Positions 1-4,996 of a DNA stretch of 5,158 nucleotides are shown piece after piece (within the stretch, counting starts at the first letter, position 1; each line of letters starts with the position of its first letter). The stretch is from Candidatus Gastranaerophilales bacterium. Its GTDB lineage: Bacteria; Cyanobacteriota; Vampirovibrionia; Gastranaerophilales; Gastranaerophilaceae. The stretch lies in NCBI GenBank assembly GCA_947625445.1, contig CANQOM010000119.1, forward strand, positions 1 through 5,158, written 5' to 3'. The notes beneath the pieces were generated by a model. The model was not told where the DNA came from. It saw only the letters and a list, made by a program, of their open reading frames with translations, and made no database searches. The position numbers and the translations under genes were made by a program.

Positions 1-1002
1 TGTGAAAGAATTTGTTTTCTCTATATATACCGTATTCAATGAATCAGGTCTTCTTGAATAACAGTTTGCTATTCTTAATTGTATAGCATTCATCTTTAAA
101 GCCCGAACTCTTGCTTTTTGATTACCCCCTGCTCCTGAGTGAGCAATACCGCTTAATACGCCCCATACTGTTATATCTCCGAATGCTATTATTTCGCACC
201 CGGGGTGACAATCTCCTATTATGACTACATTACCTTCATAATTTATTACCTGTCCTGAACGTATTGTTTGTTTTATATATTTAGTCGGAAATGTTTCTAA
301 TTCTATGTCTTCTTTTGTATATTCCTGCTCGGGCACTATTATATCTGACATACTATTTGCTTCTTCATCTGACTCATTGTGTTGAGTTGAGGATTCCATT
401 TCATAAAATGTTTCTTGGGCAGGCGAAGAACTAAATATAGCATCAAGTTCATCTTGAATTGTTTTGTCTTCGTTTTCTCCGGATTCTTTATTTTCTTCTT
501 GAACGTTTGATTGTTCGGAATCCTTTGTTTCTTCTTCTTTTAGTTCTTCTGTTGATGCTGATTCTGTATCAGATTTAATTTCTTGGTTTGTTTCTTCAGA
601 AATTTCTTCTACTATGTCATCATTATTTTCTTCATTTATTTCTGTTGTTTTTATTTCTTCTTTTAATTCTTCTGCCATTTTATAAGGCATTGTAGGTGCA
701 TTCTCCGATGTATTTTGGATTGATATATTTGAAACAATTATCCCCAGCGATAATGCAACTTTTTCTGTTTCAACAGATTTTGTTTCTATCAATGATAAAC
801 TTGAATCTATACCGTTTATTAACGATTTTATGCTTAATAATTGTGCCTGGTTAAGGCTAACATCCCCAAGTTTTAAACATATTCTTTTATTCCTTGATTC
901 CTCTTTGTCCAGAACCGAACTTAATTCAAATATTATTTCCGGAGCATTATTTATTTCTCCCAAATCTATTACATACATATTATCGTTAAAAAATTGTTCC
1001 AT
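1..1002 (-). CDS. minC: Septum site-determining protein MinC (C-terminus cut off by window edge)
   Basis: MinC is the FtsZ-antagonist half of the Min division-site selection system; MinD recruits it to the membrane, where it blocks Z-ring assembly away from midcell. The frame is open from ATG at 1002 to the window edge (334 codons, no stop). Residues about 10-95 look like the MinC N-terminal domain, ending in the typical stretch TKSVETEKVALSLGI (residues 74-88). Residues about 243-334 are the C-terminal beta-helix domain: IRSGQ (247-251), GDCHPGCEIIAFGDITVWG (263-281), then HSGAGGNQKARVRA and MNAIQLRIAN. This matches the dimerising and MinD-binding domain of the family. Between them, residues about 108-240 form a very acidic, low-complexity linker rich in Glu, Asp, Ser and Thr. 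The start is ATG at 1002 because an in-frame TAA lies three codons upstream; the nearby AAAGG is only two bases from ATG, and a GAGGT lies further up. The missing C-terminus is probably short. minD and minE would be expected further left, but they are outside the window. Confidence 0.93.
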   Translation of the reverse strand, partial: MEQFFNDNMYVIDLGEINNAPEIIFELSSVLDKEESRNKRICLKLGDVSLNQAQLLSIKSLINGIDSSLSLIETKSVETEKVALSLGIIVSNISIQNTSENAPTMPYKMAEELKEEIKTTEINEENNDDIVEEISEETNQEIKSDTESASTEELKEEETKDSEQSNVQEENKESGENEDKTIQDELDAIFSSSPAQETFYEMESSTQHNESDEEANSMSDIIVPEQEYTKEDIELETFPTKYIKQTIRSGQVINYEGNVVIIGDCHPGCEIIAFGDITVWGVLSGIAHSGAGGNQKARVRALKMNAIQLRIANCYSRRPDSLNTVYIEKTNSFT

Positions 1003-1027
1003 AACCTTTTATTGTTTACCTCGCAAG

Positions 1028-1160
1028 TTAGGTTAAGATTTACATAAATCACCCATAATCTAAATTTATCTTATTAAGTTTAGGATAGCTTAAATTTTAT
1101 AATATTTCAAATAAAATCAAAATTTATGTATACTTTTTTAACCAAATAATCTTAACTTAA
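1028..1160. repeat. Inverted repeat pair flanking the candidate minC promoter
   Basis: TTAGGTTAAGATT at 1028-1040 and AATCTTAACTTAA at 1148-1160 are inverted copies of each other at 12 of 13 positions. One lies in the predicted minC leader and the other upstream of its candidate promoter. They lie too far apart for an obvious hairpin and could be paired protein-binding sites or chance in AT-rich DNA. Apart from these, the 296-base gap between minC and the next gene (1003-1298) holds only the two candidate promoters; I see no gene in it. Confidence 0.3.
1082..1110 (-). promoter_or_regulatory. Candidate minC promoter
   Basis: On the minus strand, TTGAAA (1110-1105) is followed after 17 bases by TATCCT (1087-1082). 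The -35 matches consensus at five of six positions and the -10 at four of six. Transcription would begin near 1075, giving a leader of about 70 bases before the minC ATG. In sequence this AT-rich, chance matches are common, so this is the best candidate rather than a firm call. Confidence 0.35.
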
Positions 1161-1233
1161 ATTTACAAATGGTCTGACTTCCAATAAACATAGTATATTT
1201 TTTTGTCGGAATTTTATCTTGATTAAAAAAAAA

Positions 1234-1262
1234 TTGTCCTTAAATACTAAATAGGTAATAAT
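1234..1262 (+). promoter_or_regulatory. Candidate promoter of the protease-like gene
   Basis: TTGTCC (1234-1239) and AATAAT (1257-1262) are separated by 17 bases, a normal sigma-70/sigma-A spacing. Transcription would start near 1269, leaving a leader of about 30 bases before the ATG at 1299. A run of nine A residues just upstream of the -35 could act as an UP-like element. The call rests on spacing and partial consensus only. Confidence 0.4.
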
Positions 1263-1298
1263 AGGAATATGATATTGGAGATTTAAAGTAAGGGATTT

Positions 1299-2006
1299 AT
1301 GAAAAAAGAAAAGTTTTTATTATTAGTTATCGGATTGTTTTTGATTAGTTCATCAACTTCAATAGCACAAGTTCAGGGATTAGATGAAAATAAAATGCGT
1401 GCACAACAACAAAGTGAAGGTATGAGTGTTAATAAACCGGAATTTGATACGGATGCTTATTCTAAAAAATATAGAAAAGTTACAAAAGATGGTGCGGTCA
1501 TGCAAGCAATGGAGTTAATGCAAAGTGAAAATATTTCTAAATATTCTTATAATGCATTAATGGGTAATAATTTAACTGAAAAACCTTTTAAGATTGAGTT
1601 TAAAAACATTGCTGATATTAATCCGGAATATGCTTCTTTTGATGCTTTGGGTTGGAAAAAGAAAGGTACATTATATATTTACATAAATGAAAAACACAGA
1701 AATGCCCCTCCGGAAGCTATAGCTGCTTTACTTGCTCATGAAGCCATTCACCAGGATGAATTTGCTTCTTTGAATGAAGAAACTTATGCCTGGACTTTAG
1801 AAGCGGCTACTTGGATGAAACTTGCAGAGAAAAATCAATCTGTATTAAAAAATTCTTCTTCACTTGTAACAAGAGAAAATATGTTGAAAAAACTTTTTGA
1901 AAAAGGAGATTATACAAATAAATATATAAAAAAGGCTGTGTATACTAACCCCGGATACAAAAAACTCCCGACTCGTTCACCTGGTTTTGAAGATGAGGAT
2001 TTATAA
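1299..2006 (+). CDS. Secreted putative zinc metallopeptidase (HEAIH), function unknown
   Basis: I do not recognise this 235-residue protein by name. Residues 1-23 are a clear Sec signal peptide: a Lys-rich start (MKKEK), a hydrophobic core (about 6-16) and a likely signal peptidase I site SIA|QVQ after Ala23. There is no cysteine, so it is not a lipoprotein, and I see no further membrane segment. The key motif is AALLAHEAIHQDE: H147-E148-x-x-H151 fits the HExxH zinc-binding and catalytic helix of zincin proteases. It is followed by NEETYAWTLEAATW, in which E160 or E161 could be the third zinc ligand, as in gluzincin-type folds. A hydrophobic strand (TLYIYIN, 124-130) precedes the helix, as the edge strand does in such enzymes. 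The C-terminal 40 residues are Lys/Tyr-rich and end in an acidic tail. The start at 1299 is supported by TAAGGG at 1289-1294, four bases upstream, and by the signal peptide beginning there. It is transcribed alone and converges on rplT. Protease activity is inferred from the motif only. Confidence 0.8.
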   Translation: MKKEKFLLLVIGLFLISSSTSIAQVQGLDENKMRAQQQSEGMSVNKPEFDTDAYSKKYRKVTKDGAVMQAMELMQSENISKYSYNALMGNNLTEKPFKIEFKNIADINPEYASFDALGWKKKGTLYIYINEKHRNAPPEAIAALLAHEAIHQDEFASLNEETYAWTLEAATWMKLAEKNQSVLKNSSSLVTRENMLKKLFEKGDYTNKYIKKAVYTNPGYKKLPTRSPGFEDEDL

Positions 2007-2007
2007 C

Positions 2008-2040
2008 AAAAAAAAACGGACTTAAAAAGTCCGTTTTTTT
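2008..2040. terminator. Bidirectional intrinsic terminator between the protease-like gene and rplT
   Basis: CGGACTT (2017-2023) and AAGTCCG (2027-2033) form a perfect 7-bp stem with an AAA loop. The stem is flanked by nine A residues on the left and seven T residues on the right, so either transcript ends in a U-tract after the hairpin. It begins one base after the plus-strand stop codon and lies 13 bases past the rplT stop, serving both converging genes. Confidence 0.92.
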
Positions 2041-2053
2041 ATTTTTTCGTTAT

Positions 2054-2404
2054 TTATTTTCCTTCTTTTGCACTTTCTACAACAATTGAAAATGCTTCAG
2101 GTTCATTAACTGCTAAATCAGCTAACATTTTTCTGTTAATAGTTACATCTGATTTTTTAAGCGAATTCATAAATTTTGAATAGCTTAAACCGTATTGTCT
2201 AACTGCTGCATTAATTCTAACAATCCATAAACGGCGCATATTTCTTTTTAAATTGCGTCTGTCTCTGTATTGATATTTTAACTTTTTCATTACGGCAGTG
2301 TTAGCAACTTTAAATATTCTGCTTCTTGCACCTATAAAACCTTTAGCTAATTTTAATATTTTCTTATGTCTTTTTCTTAAGACATTACCACGTTTAACTC
2401 TCAT
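2054..2404 (-). CDS. rplT: Large ribosomal subunit protein L20
   Basis: L20 is an early-binding 23S rRNA protein needed for 50S assembly, and in several bacteria it also represses its own operon. The protein has 116 residues, close to the usual 117-120. The N-terminal half is the expected highly basic extension (MRVKRGNVLRKRHKKILKLAKGF, with further Arg/Lys at 26-55). The L20 signature is visible around residues 53-66 (KRNMRRLWIVRINAAV). The C-terminal globular part, which contacts rRNA and mRNA, runs to the end (YGLSYSKFMNSLKKSDVTINRKMLADLA). The ATG at 2404 has an AAAGGA ribosome binding site eight bases upstream. It is the last gene of infC-rpmI-rplT, 29 bases after rpmI, and ends at the bidirectional terminator. 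Confidence 0.98.
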   Translation of the reverse strand: MRVKRGNVLRKRHKKILKLAKGFIGARSRIFKVANTAVMKKLKYQYRDRRNLKRNMRRLWIVRINAAVRQYGLSYSKFMNSLKKSDVTINRKMLADLAVNEPEAFSIVVESAKEGK

Positions 2405-2433
2405 TGTTTATTTCCTTTCTTCATTAATTCTAA

Positions 2434-2640
2434 TTACCTGCACTTCGCATAAGGAAGTTCTTTTAAAACAAGTTTCGTATGTGTAGCTGAAACTTCAATC
2501 ATTGAAGAAAGTTTTCTTTTTCTTGATGCACTTTTGTGTTGAAGTAAGTGACCTTTACCTGCTTTTCTTCTTAAAATTTTACCTGTGGCAGTAATTTTAT
2601 ACCTTTTAGCGCCACTACGGTGTGTCTTCATTTTTGGCAT
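2434..2640 (-). CDS. rpmI: Large ribosomal subunit protein L35
   Basis: L35 is a small basic protein of the 50S subunit. The 68 residues show the family N-terminus PKMKTHRSGAKRYKITATGK with the signature MKTHRSGAKRY at 4-14, then RRKAGKGHLLQHKSASRKRKL (24-44). It is slightly longer than the usual 64-66 residues and ends in LPYAKCR where many L35 proteins stop just after LPY. The ATG at 2640 follows a strong AAGGAG six bases upstream (2647-2652). It sits between infC and rplT, the conserved order. The 143-base gap after infC is long for this cluster and contains a candidate promoter and a hairpin. Confidence 0.97.
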   Translation of the reverse strand: MPKMKTHRSGAKRYKITATGKILRRKAGKGHLLQHKSASRKRKLSSMIEVSATHTKLVLKELPYAKCR

Positions 2641-2681
2641 AGTTTTCTCCTTCTTTTAATTGACTTATTATTGGCTGATTG

Positions 2682-2700
2682 ATGCGACATGCCTCCGCAT
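2682..2700 (-). promoter_or_regulatory. GC-rich hairpin in the rpmI-rplT leader
   Basis: Read on the minus strand, ATGCG (2700-2696) can pair with CGCAT (2686-2682) around a nine-base loop that contains GGAGGCATG. It is the only GC-rich patch in an otherwise AT-rich 143-base spacer and lies about 40 bases before the rpmI ATG. L20 represses rpmI-rplT through a leader structure in enterobacteria, and infC-rpmI-rplT through a leader in Bacillus. A similar role here is possible, but the motif is short and I cannot match it to the known L20 site. Confidence 0.35.
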
Positions 2701-2719
2701 TTTCAAACCTTACTTCTTA

Positions 2720-2747
2720 ATTTTAAAACAAACATATTTTCTTGCAA
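2720..2747 (-). promoter_or_regulatory. Candidate internal promoter for rpmI-rplT
   Basis: On the minus strand, TTGCAA (2747-2742) and TAAAAT (2725-2720) are 16 bases apart. The -35 box is identical to that of the infC promoter, and the -10 matches consensus at five of six positions. Transcription would start near 2713, before the leader hairpin, giving rpmI-rplT a transcript without infC. Confidence 0.5.
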
Positions 2748-2783
2748 GGATAATTTTATTACTAAAAACCCCAAACTTTTCAT

Positions 2784-3305
2784 TTAAGGAGCAAGAATTG
2801 TTACAACATTTCTGCCATCCATAGAAGGTTTTTTCTCTATTGTGATTTTTTCGCCTTCTAAGTCCGCAAGGAATCTATTGGCTAAATCATATGCTAGATG
2901 GTTATGTTGCATTTCTCTTCCTCTCAGCATTACTACTAATTTAACCTTATTCCCTTTTGCTATGAACTTTTTAATGCTATTGATTTTTACATTATAATCA
3001 TTAACATCAATTTTGTATCTTACTTTTACTTCTTTTATGTCAATAGTGTGTTGCTTTTTTTTCGATTCTTTTGCACGTTTTTCTATTTCATATTTATACT
3101 TCCCGTAATCTAAAATTTTAGCAACGGGAGGTTCTTGATTAGGGGAAACTAAAATTAAATCCAACCCTTTTTCTTCTGCCATTAATATTGCTTTTGATGT
3201 TGCTACAACACCATGATTATTTCCTTCATCATCTATTAATCTTACTTCTTTTGATTTTATATTTCTGTTTAAAATGTTATTGGGTTGGTTGTTATCTCTA
3301 ATAAT
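2784..3305 (-). CDS. infC: Translation initiation factor IF-3, AUU start
   Basis: IF-3 binds the 30S subunit, keeps it apart from 50S and checks start-codon and initiator-tRNA pairing. With the ATT at 3305 as start the protein has 173 residues, the usual size. The N-terminal domain shows KEVRLIDDEGNNHGVV (from residue 19) and LDLILVSPNQEPPVAKILDYGKYKYE (48-73), a close match to the family except that Ala replaces the common Cys after PPV. A Lys-rich linker (about 74-87) leads to the C-terminal domain with DIKEVKVRYKID (89-100), the RGREM motif (128-132) and KPSMDGR (159-165). The frame can be extended to a TTG at 3335, but that codon lies upstream of the predicted transcription start, whereas GAGG at 3317-3314 lies eight bases before the ATT. 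AUU is the known unusual start codon of infC in many bacteria and underlies self-repression by IF-3. It is the first gene of infC-rpmI-rplT. Confidence 0.96.
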   Translation of the reverse strand: MIRDNNQPNNILNRNIKSKEVRLIDDEGNNHGVVATSKAILMAEEKGLDLILVSPNQEPPVAKILDYGKYKYEIEKRAKESKKKQHTIDIKEVKVRYKIDVNDYNVKINSIKKFIAKGNKVKLVVMLRGREMQHNHLAYDLANRFLADLEGEKITIEKKPSMDGRNVVTILAP

Positions 3306-3320
3306 TTTTCTATCCTCATC
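3300..3320 (-). promoter_or_regulatory. infC ribosome binding site and AUU start codon
   Basis: Read on the minus strand, GATGAGG (3320-3314) is followed eight bases later by ATT at 3305-3303, with a second ATT directly after it. No ATG, GTG or TTG occurs in frame between the predicted transcription start and the conserved EVRLID segment. The AUU is therefore the best start, and IF-3 discrimination against AUU would give negative feedback. The second ATT (3302-3300) is possible but sits 11 bases from GAGG. Confidence 0.75.
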
Positions 3321-3337
3321 TAATCTTATACGCAATT

Positions 3338-3366
3338 ATTGTATCAAATAAGCAAAAACTTTGCAA
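3338..3366 (-). promoter_or_regulatory. infC-rpmI-rplT promoter
   Basis: On the minus strand, TTGCAA (3366-3361) and TACAAT (3343-3338) are 17 bases apart, and TGA directly before the -10 makes an extended -10 (TGATACAAT). Both boxes are close to consensus. Transcription should start near 3331, leaving a leader of only about 25 bases before the AUU start. This leader is too short for a long L20-type leader RNA. Confidence 0.8.
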
Positions 3367-3368
3367 AT

Positions 3369-3401
3369 AAAAAAAGAGAACAGTTTAATGTGTTCTCTTT
3401 T
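3369..3401 (-). terminator. Intrinsic terminator of the EF-hand gene
   Basis: On the minus strand, AAAAGAGAACA (3401-3391) pairs with TGTTCTCTTTT (3382-3372) as a perfect 11-bp stem with an eight-base loop, followed by more T residues. It starts 20 bases after the EF-hand stop codon, and its U-tract runs up to the -35 box of the infC promoter. This separates the two minus-strand transcription units. Confidence 0.88.
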
Positions 3402-3420
3402 GTTTTATTTTTTTTCCTAA

Positions 3421-4575
3421 TTATTTTTCATAAAACTGATTATAAAAGTATTTCATTTGTTCTTCAAAATTTTCTTTTCCGGGTAATGAATTATAATTTA
3501 TGAAATTAATTTTTCCATCAATATGATTTCCTGCTTCTCGTTCTGGATCTTGCGAATATGAATCCCAATCAACATCTGTTGTATATAACATTGAAGCAAA
3601 TTCTTTTGCTGATATTGTTGCATTCTCTTTTTTACCGTCGATATTTAATTCATTAAAATTGGATTCTATTAATTTATACATACTGTATTTTGTATTTATT
3701 GTATTTATTTTATCTTTTAATGATGTATTCAAACTATCATTATACATTATTTCTCTGGCCGAGATAGTGTTATCATCTTCCTCCGGTGCGGAAATATTAA
3801 ATCTTTCAAAAGCTTCGTCCCAATTTTTACGCTCTTCATCTGTAATTTTGGAAGTATCTACGCCGTTAAGCGCAAAAAATTCATCTTTATTTATTACTCC
3901 ATCATTGTCTTTGTCATACTTTGATACTACATTATCTTGATACATAGAAATTAATTTTGATACTGTATCATAATTAGATTTTAATTGTTCAGCATCAGTA
4001 CTTAGAGCCGTTTGTGTATATTCGTCTAAAGCCATTTCTGTAAATTCGTCCTGATTTAATTCGCCATCACCGTCTTTATCAAATTTATTAATATATTTTT
4101 GTGCAAAGTCTTTTAAGTCTTTTGAATATGTGCTAGGATTAAACTCAAACATTGAGAAATCTTCAACATTTCCGTTTTCATCTATGTCATAACCTTCATT
4201 CCAAGCATCAAATTCATCTTCTTTGTTTATTTCAAAAAGTTCTGTTTGACCTTCATCTGTACCATCTTTTACGGTTGTATGTATAACTTTAGTTTCTCCG
4301 TCTTCTTCTACAACACGGAAAAATTCTTTTGTTCCTTCTTCTTCATTTTCTTTTTCAAAATAATAATGTTCTCCTGCATCATCACTTTGGACTTGAACTG
4401 CGCTGAATGATTGGTCAAAATTTGAAACGTATTTTGATAAAATACTTGTTTGATCATCTTTTGACAAAGTTTTAACTTTAGATGCGTCTTTAAATGCTCC
4501 TGCATCTTCTGCTCTTTTTGTTGATACACTTGAATTTGTAATACTTTTGTAACTTGTTAAGTTAATCGCAGTCAT
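3421..4575 (-). CDS. Acidic EF-hand calcium-binding protein, function unknown
   Basis: This 384-residue acidic protein has two textbook EF-hand loops: D166-K-D-G-D-G-E-L-N-Q-D-E177 (followed by F) and D221-K-D-N-D-G-V-I-N-K-D-E232 (followed by FF). Each has Asp at positions 1, 3 and 5, Gly at 6, a hydrophobic residue at 8 and Glu at 12, so calcium binding is very likely. Degenerate loops appear at about 130-140 (DIDENGNVEDF), 275-286 (EEDDNTISAREI), 322-336 (ending TISAKEF) and 349-358 (GNHIDGKINF). This suggests a chain of paired helix-loop-helix units, some of them dead. The first 110 residues are Ser/Thr- and then Glu-rich (YYFEKENEEEGTKEFF) without EF-hands. No signal peptide or membrane segment is visible, so it is cytoplasmic or exported by a route I cannot see. 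The ATG at 4575 follows a strong GAGGGAG at about six bases. It is monocistronic: its own terminator lies downstream and rplJ diverges upstream. I cannot assign a partner or process. Confidence 0.9.
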   Translation of the reverse strand: MTAINLTSYKSITNSSVSTKRAEDAGAFKDASKVKTLSKDDQTSILSKYVSNFDQSFSAVQVQSDDAGEHYYFEKENEEEGTKEFFRVVEEDGETKVIHTTVKDGTDEGQTELFEINKEDEFDAWNEGYDIDENGNVEDFSMFEFNPSTYSKDLKDFAQKYINKFDKDGDGELNQDEFTEMALDEYTQTALSTDAEQLKSNYDTVSKLISMYQDNVVSKYDKDNDGVINKDEFFALNGVDTSKITDEERKNWDEAFERFNISAPEEDDNTISAREIMYNDSLNTSLKDKINTINTKYSMYKLIESNFNELNIDGKKENATISAKEFASMLYTTDVDWDSYSQDPEREAGNHIDGKINFINYNSLPGKENFEEQMKYFYNQFYEK

Positions 4576-4676
4576 GATATTCTCCCTCGTGTGTGCTTAT
4601 AATCATGTAAAAACATAATTAATCGCAGAATTGCTTTTTTTAAATTAAGTGATAAGTGAATAAAATGAAAATCATA

Positions 4677-4704
4677 TTTATATATAGAGTATATGCCTTT
4701 ACAA
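4677..4704 (-). promoter_or_regulatory. Candidate promoter of the EF-hand gene
   Basis: On the minus strand, TTGTAA (4704-4699) and TATAAA (4682-4677) are 16 bases apart. Transcription would start near 4670, giving a leader of roughly 95 bases that includes a tandem repeat of TAAGTGA (plus strand 4646-4652 and 4653-4659). It does not overlap the divergent rplJ promoter. A second AT-rich possibility (TTATAAG near 4600) lacks a -35 box. Confidence 0.4.
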
Positions 4705-4731
4705 AAGTTAACATATTTTTAAAAGAGTATG

Positions 4732-4760
4732 TTGATTTTAAATTATGTTTTATATAGAAT
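4732..4760 (+). promoter_or_regulatory. rplJ promoter
   Basis: TTGATT (4732-4737) and TAGAAT (4755-4760) are exactly 17 bases apart; the -10 matches consensus at five of six positions. Transcription would begin near 4767, just before the first structured element of the leader (AACCGTA, 4769-4775), which supports the assignment. The untranslated leader would be about 230 bases. Confidence 0.65.
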
Positions 4761-4766
4761 AAACAC

Positions 4767-4866
4767 ATAACCGTAGAAAGCAGGGGGCAAGGTTGTTTTT
4801 ACGGGGAGCCGGATAAATAAAAACTCTAAAAATAATTGCCTTAAAAGATACCCTGCCGAGGATTAA
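4767..4866 (+). promoter_or_regulatory. L10 leader RNA (autoregulatory r-protein leader)
   Basis: The sequence carries the hallmarks of the L10 leader found before rplJ in Firmicutes and related groups: GTAGAAAGCAGGGGGCAA on the 5' side and CCCTGCCGAGG on the 3' side. GCAGGG (4780-4785) pairs with CCCTGC (4851-4856), and GGCAA (4786-4790) pairs with TTGCC (4836-4840). This makes a long stem enclosing about 45 bases. The unpaired CCGAGG side next to the basal stem is the conserved part associated with binding of the L10-L12 complex, which mimics the L10 site on 23S rRNA. Its place directly upstream of rplJ on the same strand fits. The exact ends are approximate, and the fold was drawn by eye. 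Confidence 0.82.
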
Positions 4867-4924
4867 CAAAATTAATATATAAAGTCAATTATTTTAGGAT
4901 TGGTTTGAAATAATTTGTTGATAT

Positions 4925-4951
4925 ATTTACGGTTGTGCCGTAAATTTTTTG
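4925..4951 (+). terminator. Attenuator (intrinsic terminator) in the rplJ leader
   Basis: ATTTACGG (4925-4932) and CCGTAAAT (4938-4945) form a perfect 8-bp stem with a five-base loop, running straight into six T residues (4945-4950). It lies after the L10 leader and 46 bases before the rplJ ATG, so it would stop transcripts before the gene unless disrupted. No gene ends here that would need a terminator, which points to regulated attenuation. Confidence 0.8.
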
Positions 4952-4996
4952 TTTTACGGCAGAAATAGGTCGATAAATACAAAAAAGGAGTCAAAA

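Larger units (their letters stand above)
4576..4996. other. Divergent intergenic region between the EF-hand gene and rplJ
   Basis: This 421-base gap has no credible gene. Its left part (4576-4731) is very AT-rich and holds the EF-hand ribosome binding site (4581-4588), its candidate promoter and a short tandem repeat. A ten-base direct repeat TTAATCGCAG occurs at 4562-4571, inside the gene start, and again at 4619-4628. The right part (4732-4996) is the rplJ promoter, L10 leader, terminator and ribosome binding site, listed separately. Confidence 0.8.

Noticed and set aside
830..1036. Plus-strand open frame of 68 codons
   Set aside because: It lies antisense to the minC N-terminal domain, has no ribosome binding site and reads as low-complexity Ser/Leu/Ile.
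2298..2486. Plus-strand open frame of 62 codons
   Set aside because: It is antisense to rplT and rpmI, which are unmistakable; no ribosome binding site or family resemblance.
2664..2700. Tiny frame MRRHVASISQ in the rpmI leader as a leader peptide
   Set aside because: Its ATG has no properly spaced ribosome binding site, and no regulatory codon run is evident.
3306..3335. TTG at 3335 as the infC start
   Set aside because: It lies upstream of the predicted transcription start, overlaps the promoter region and adds ten residues not typical of IF-3.
3659..3940. Plus-strand open frame of 93 codons with hydrophobic start
   Set aside because: It is the reverse strand of the EF-hand coding region; its hydrophobic look arises from AT-rich complement of acidic codons.
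4308..4529. Minus-strand open frame of 73 codons
   Set aside because: It is a shifted frame inside the EF-hand gene giving a Lys/Gln-rich sequence with no independent start signal.
4665..4757. Plus-strand 30-codon hydrophobic small frame upstream of rplJ
   Set aside because: No Shine-Dalgarno sequence, and it overlaps the rplJ promoter, so it would not be on the rplJ transcript.
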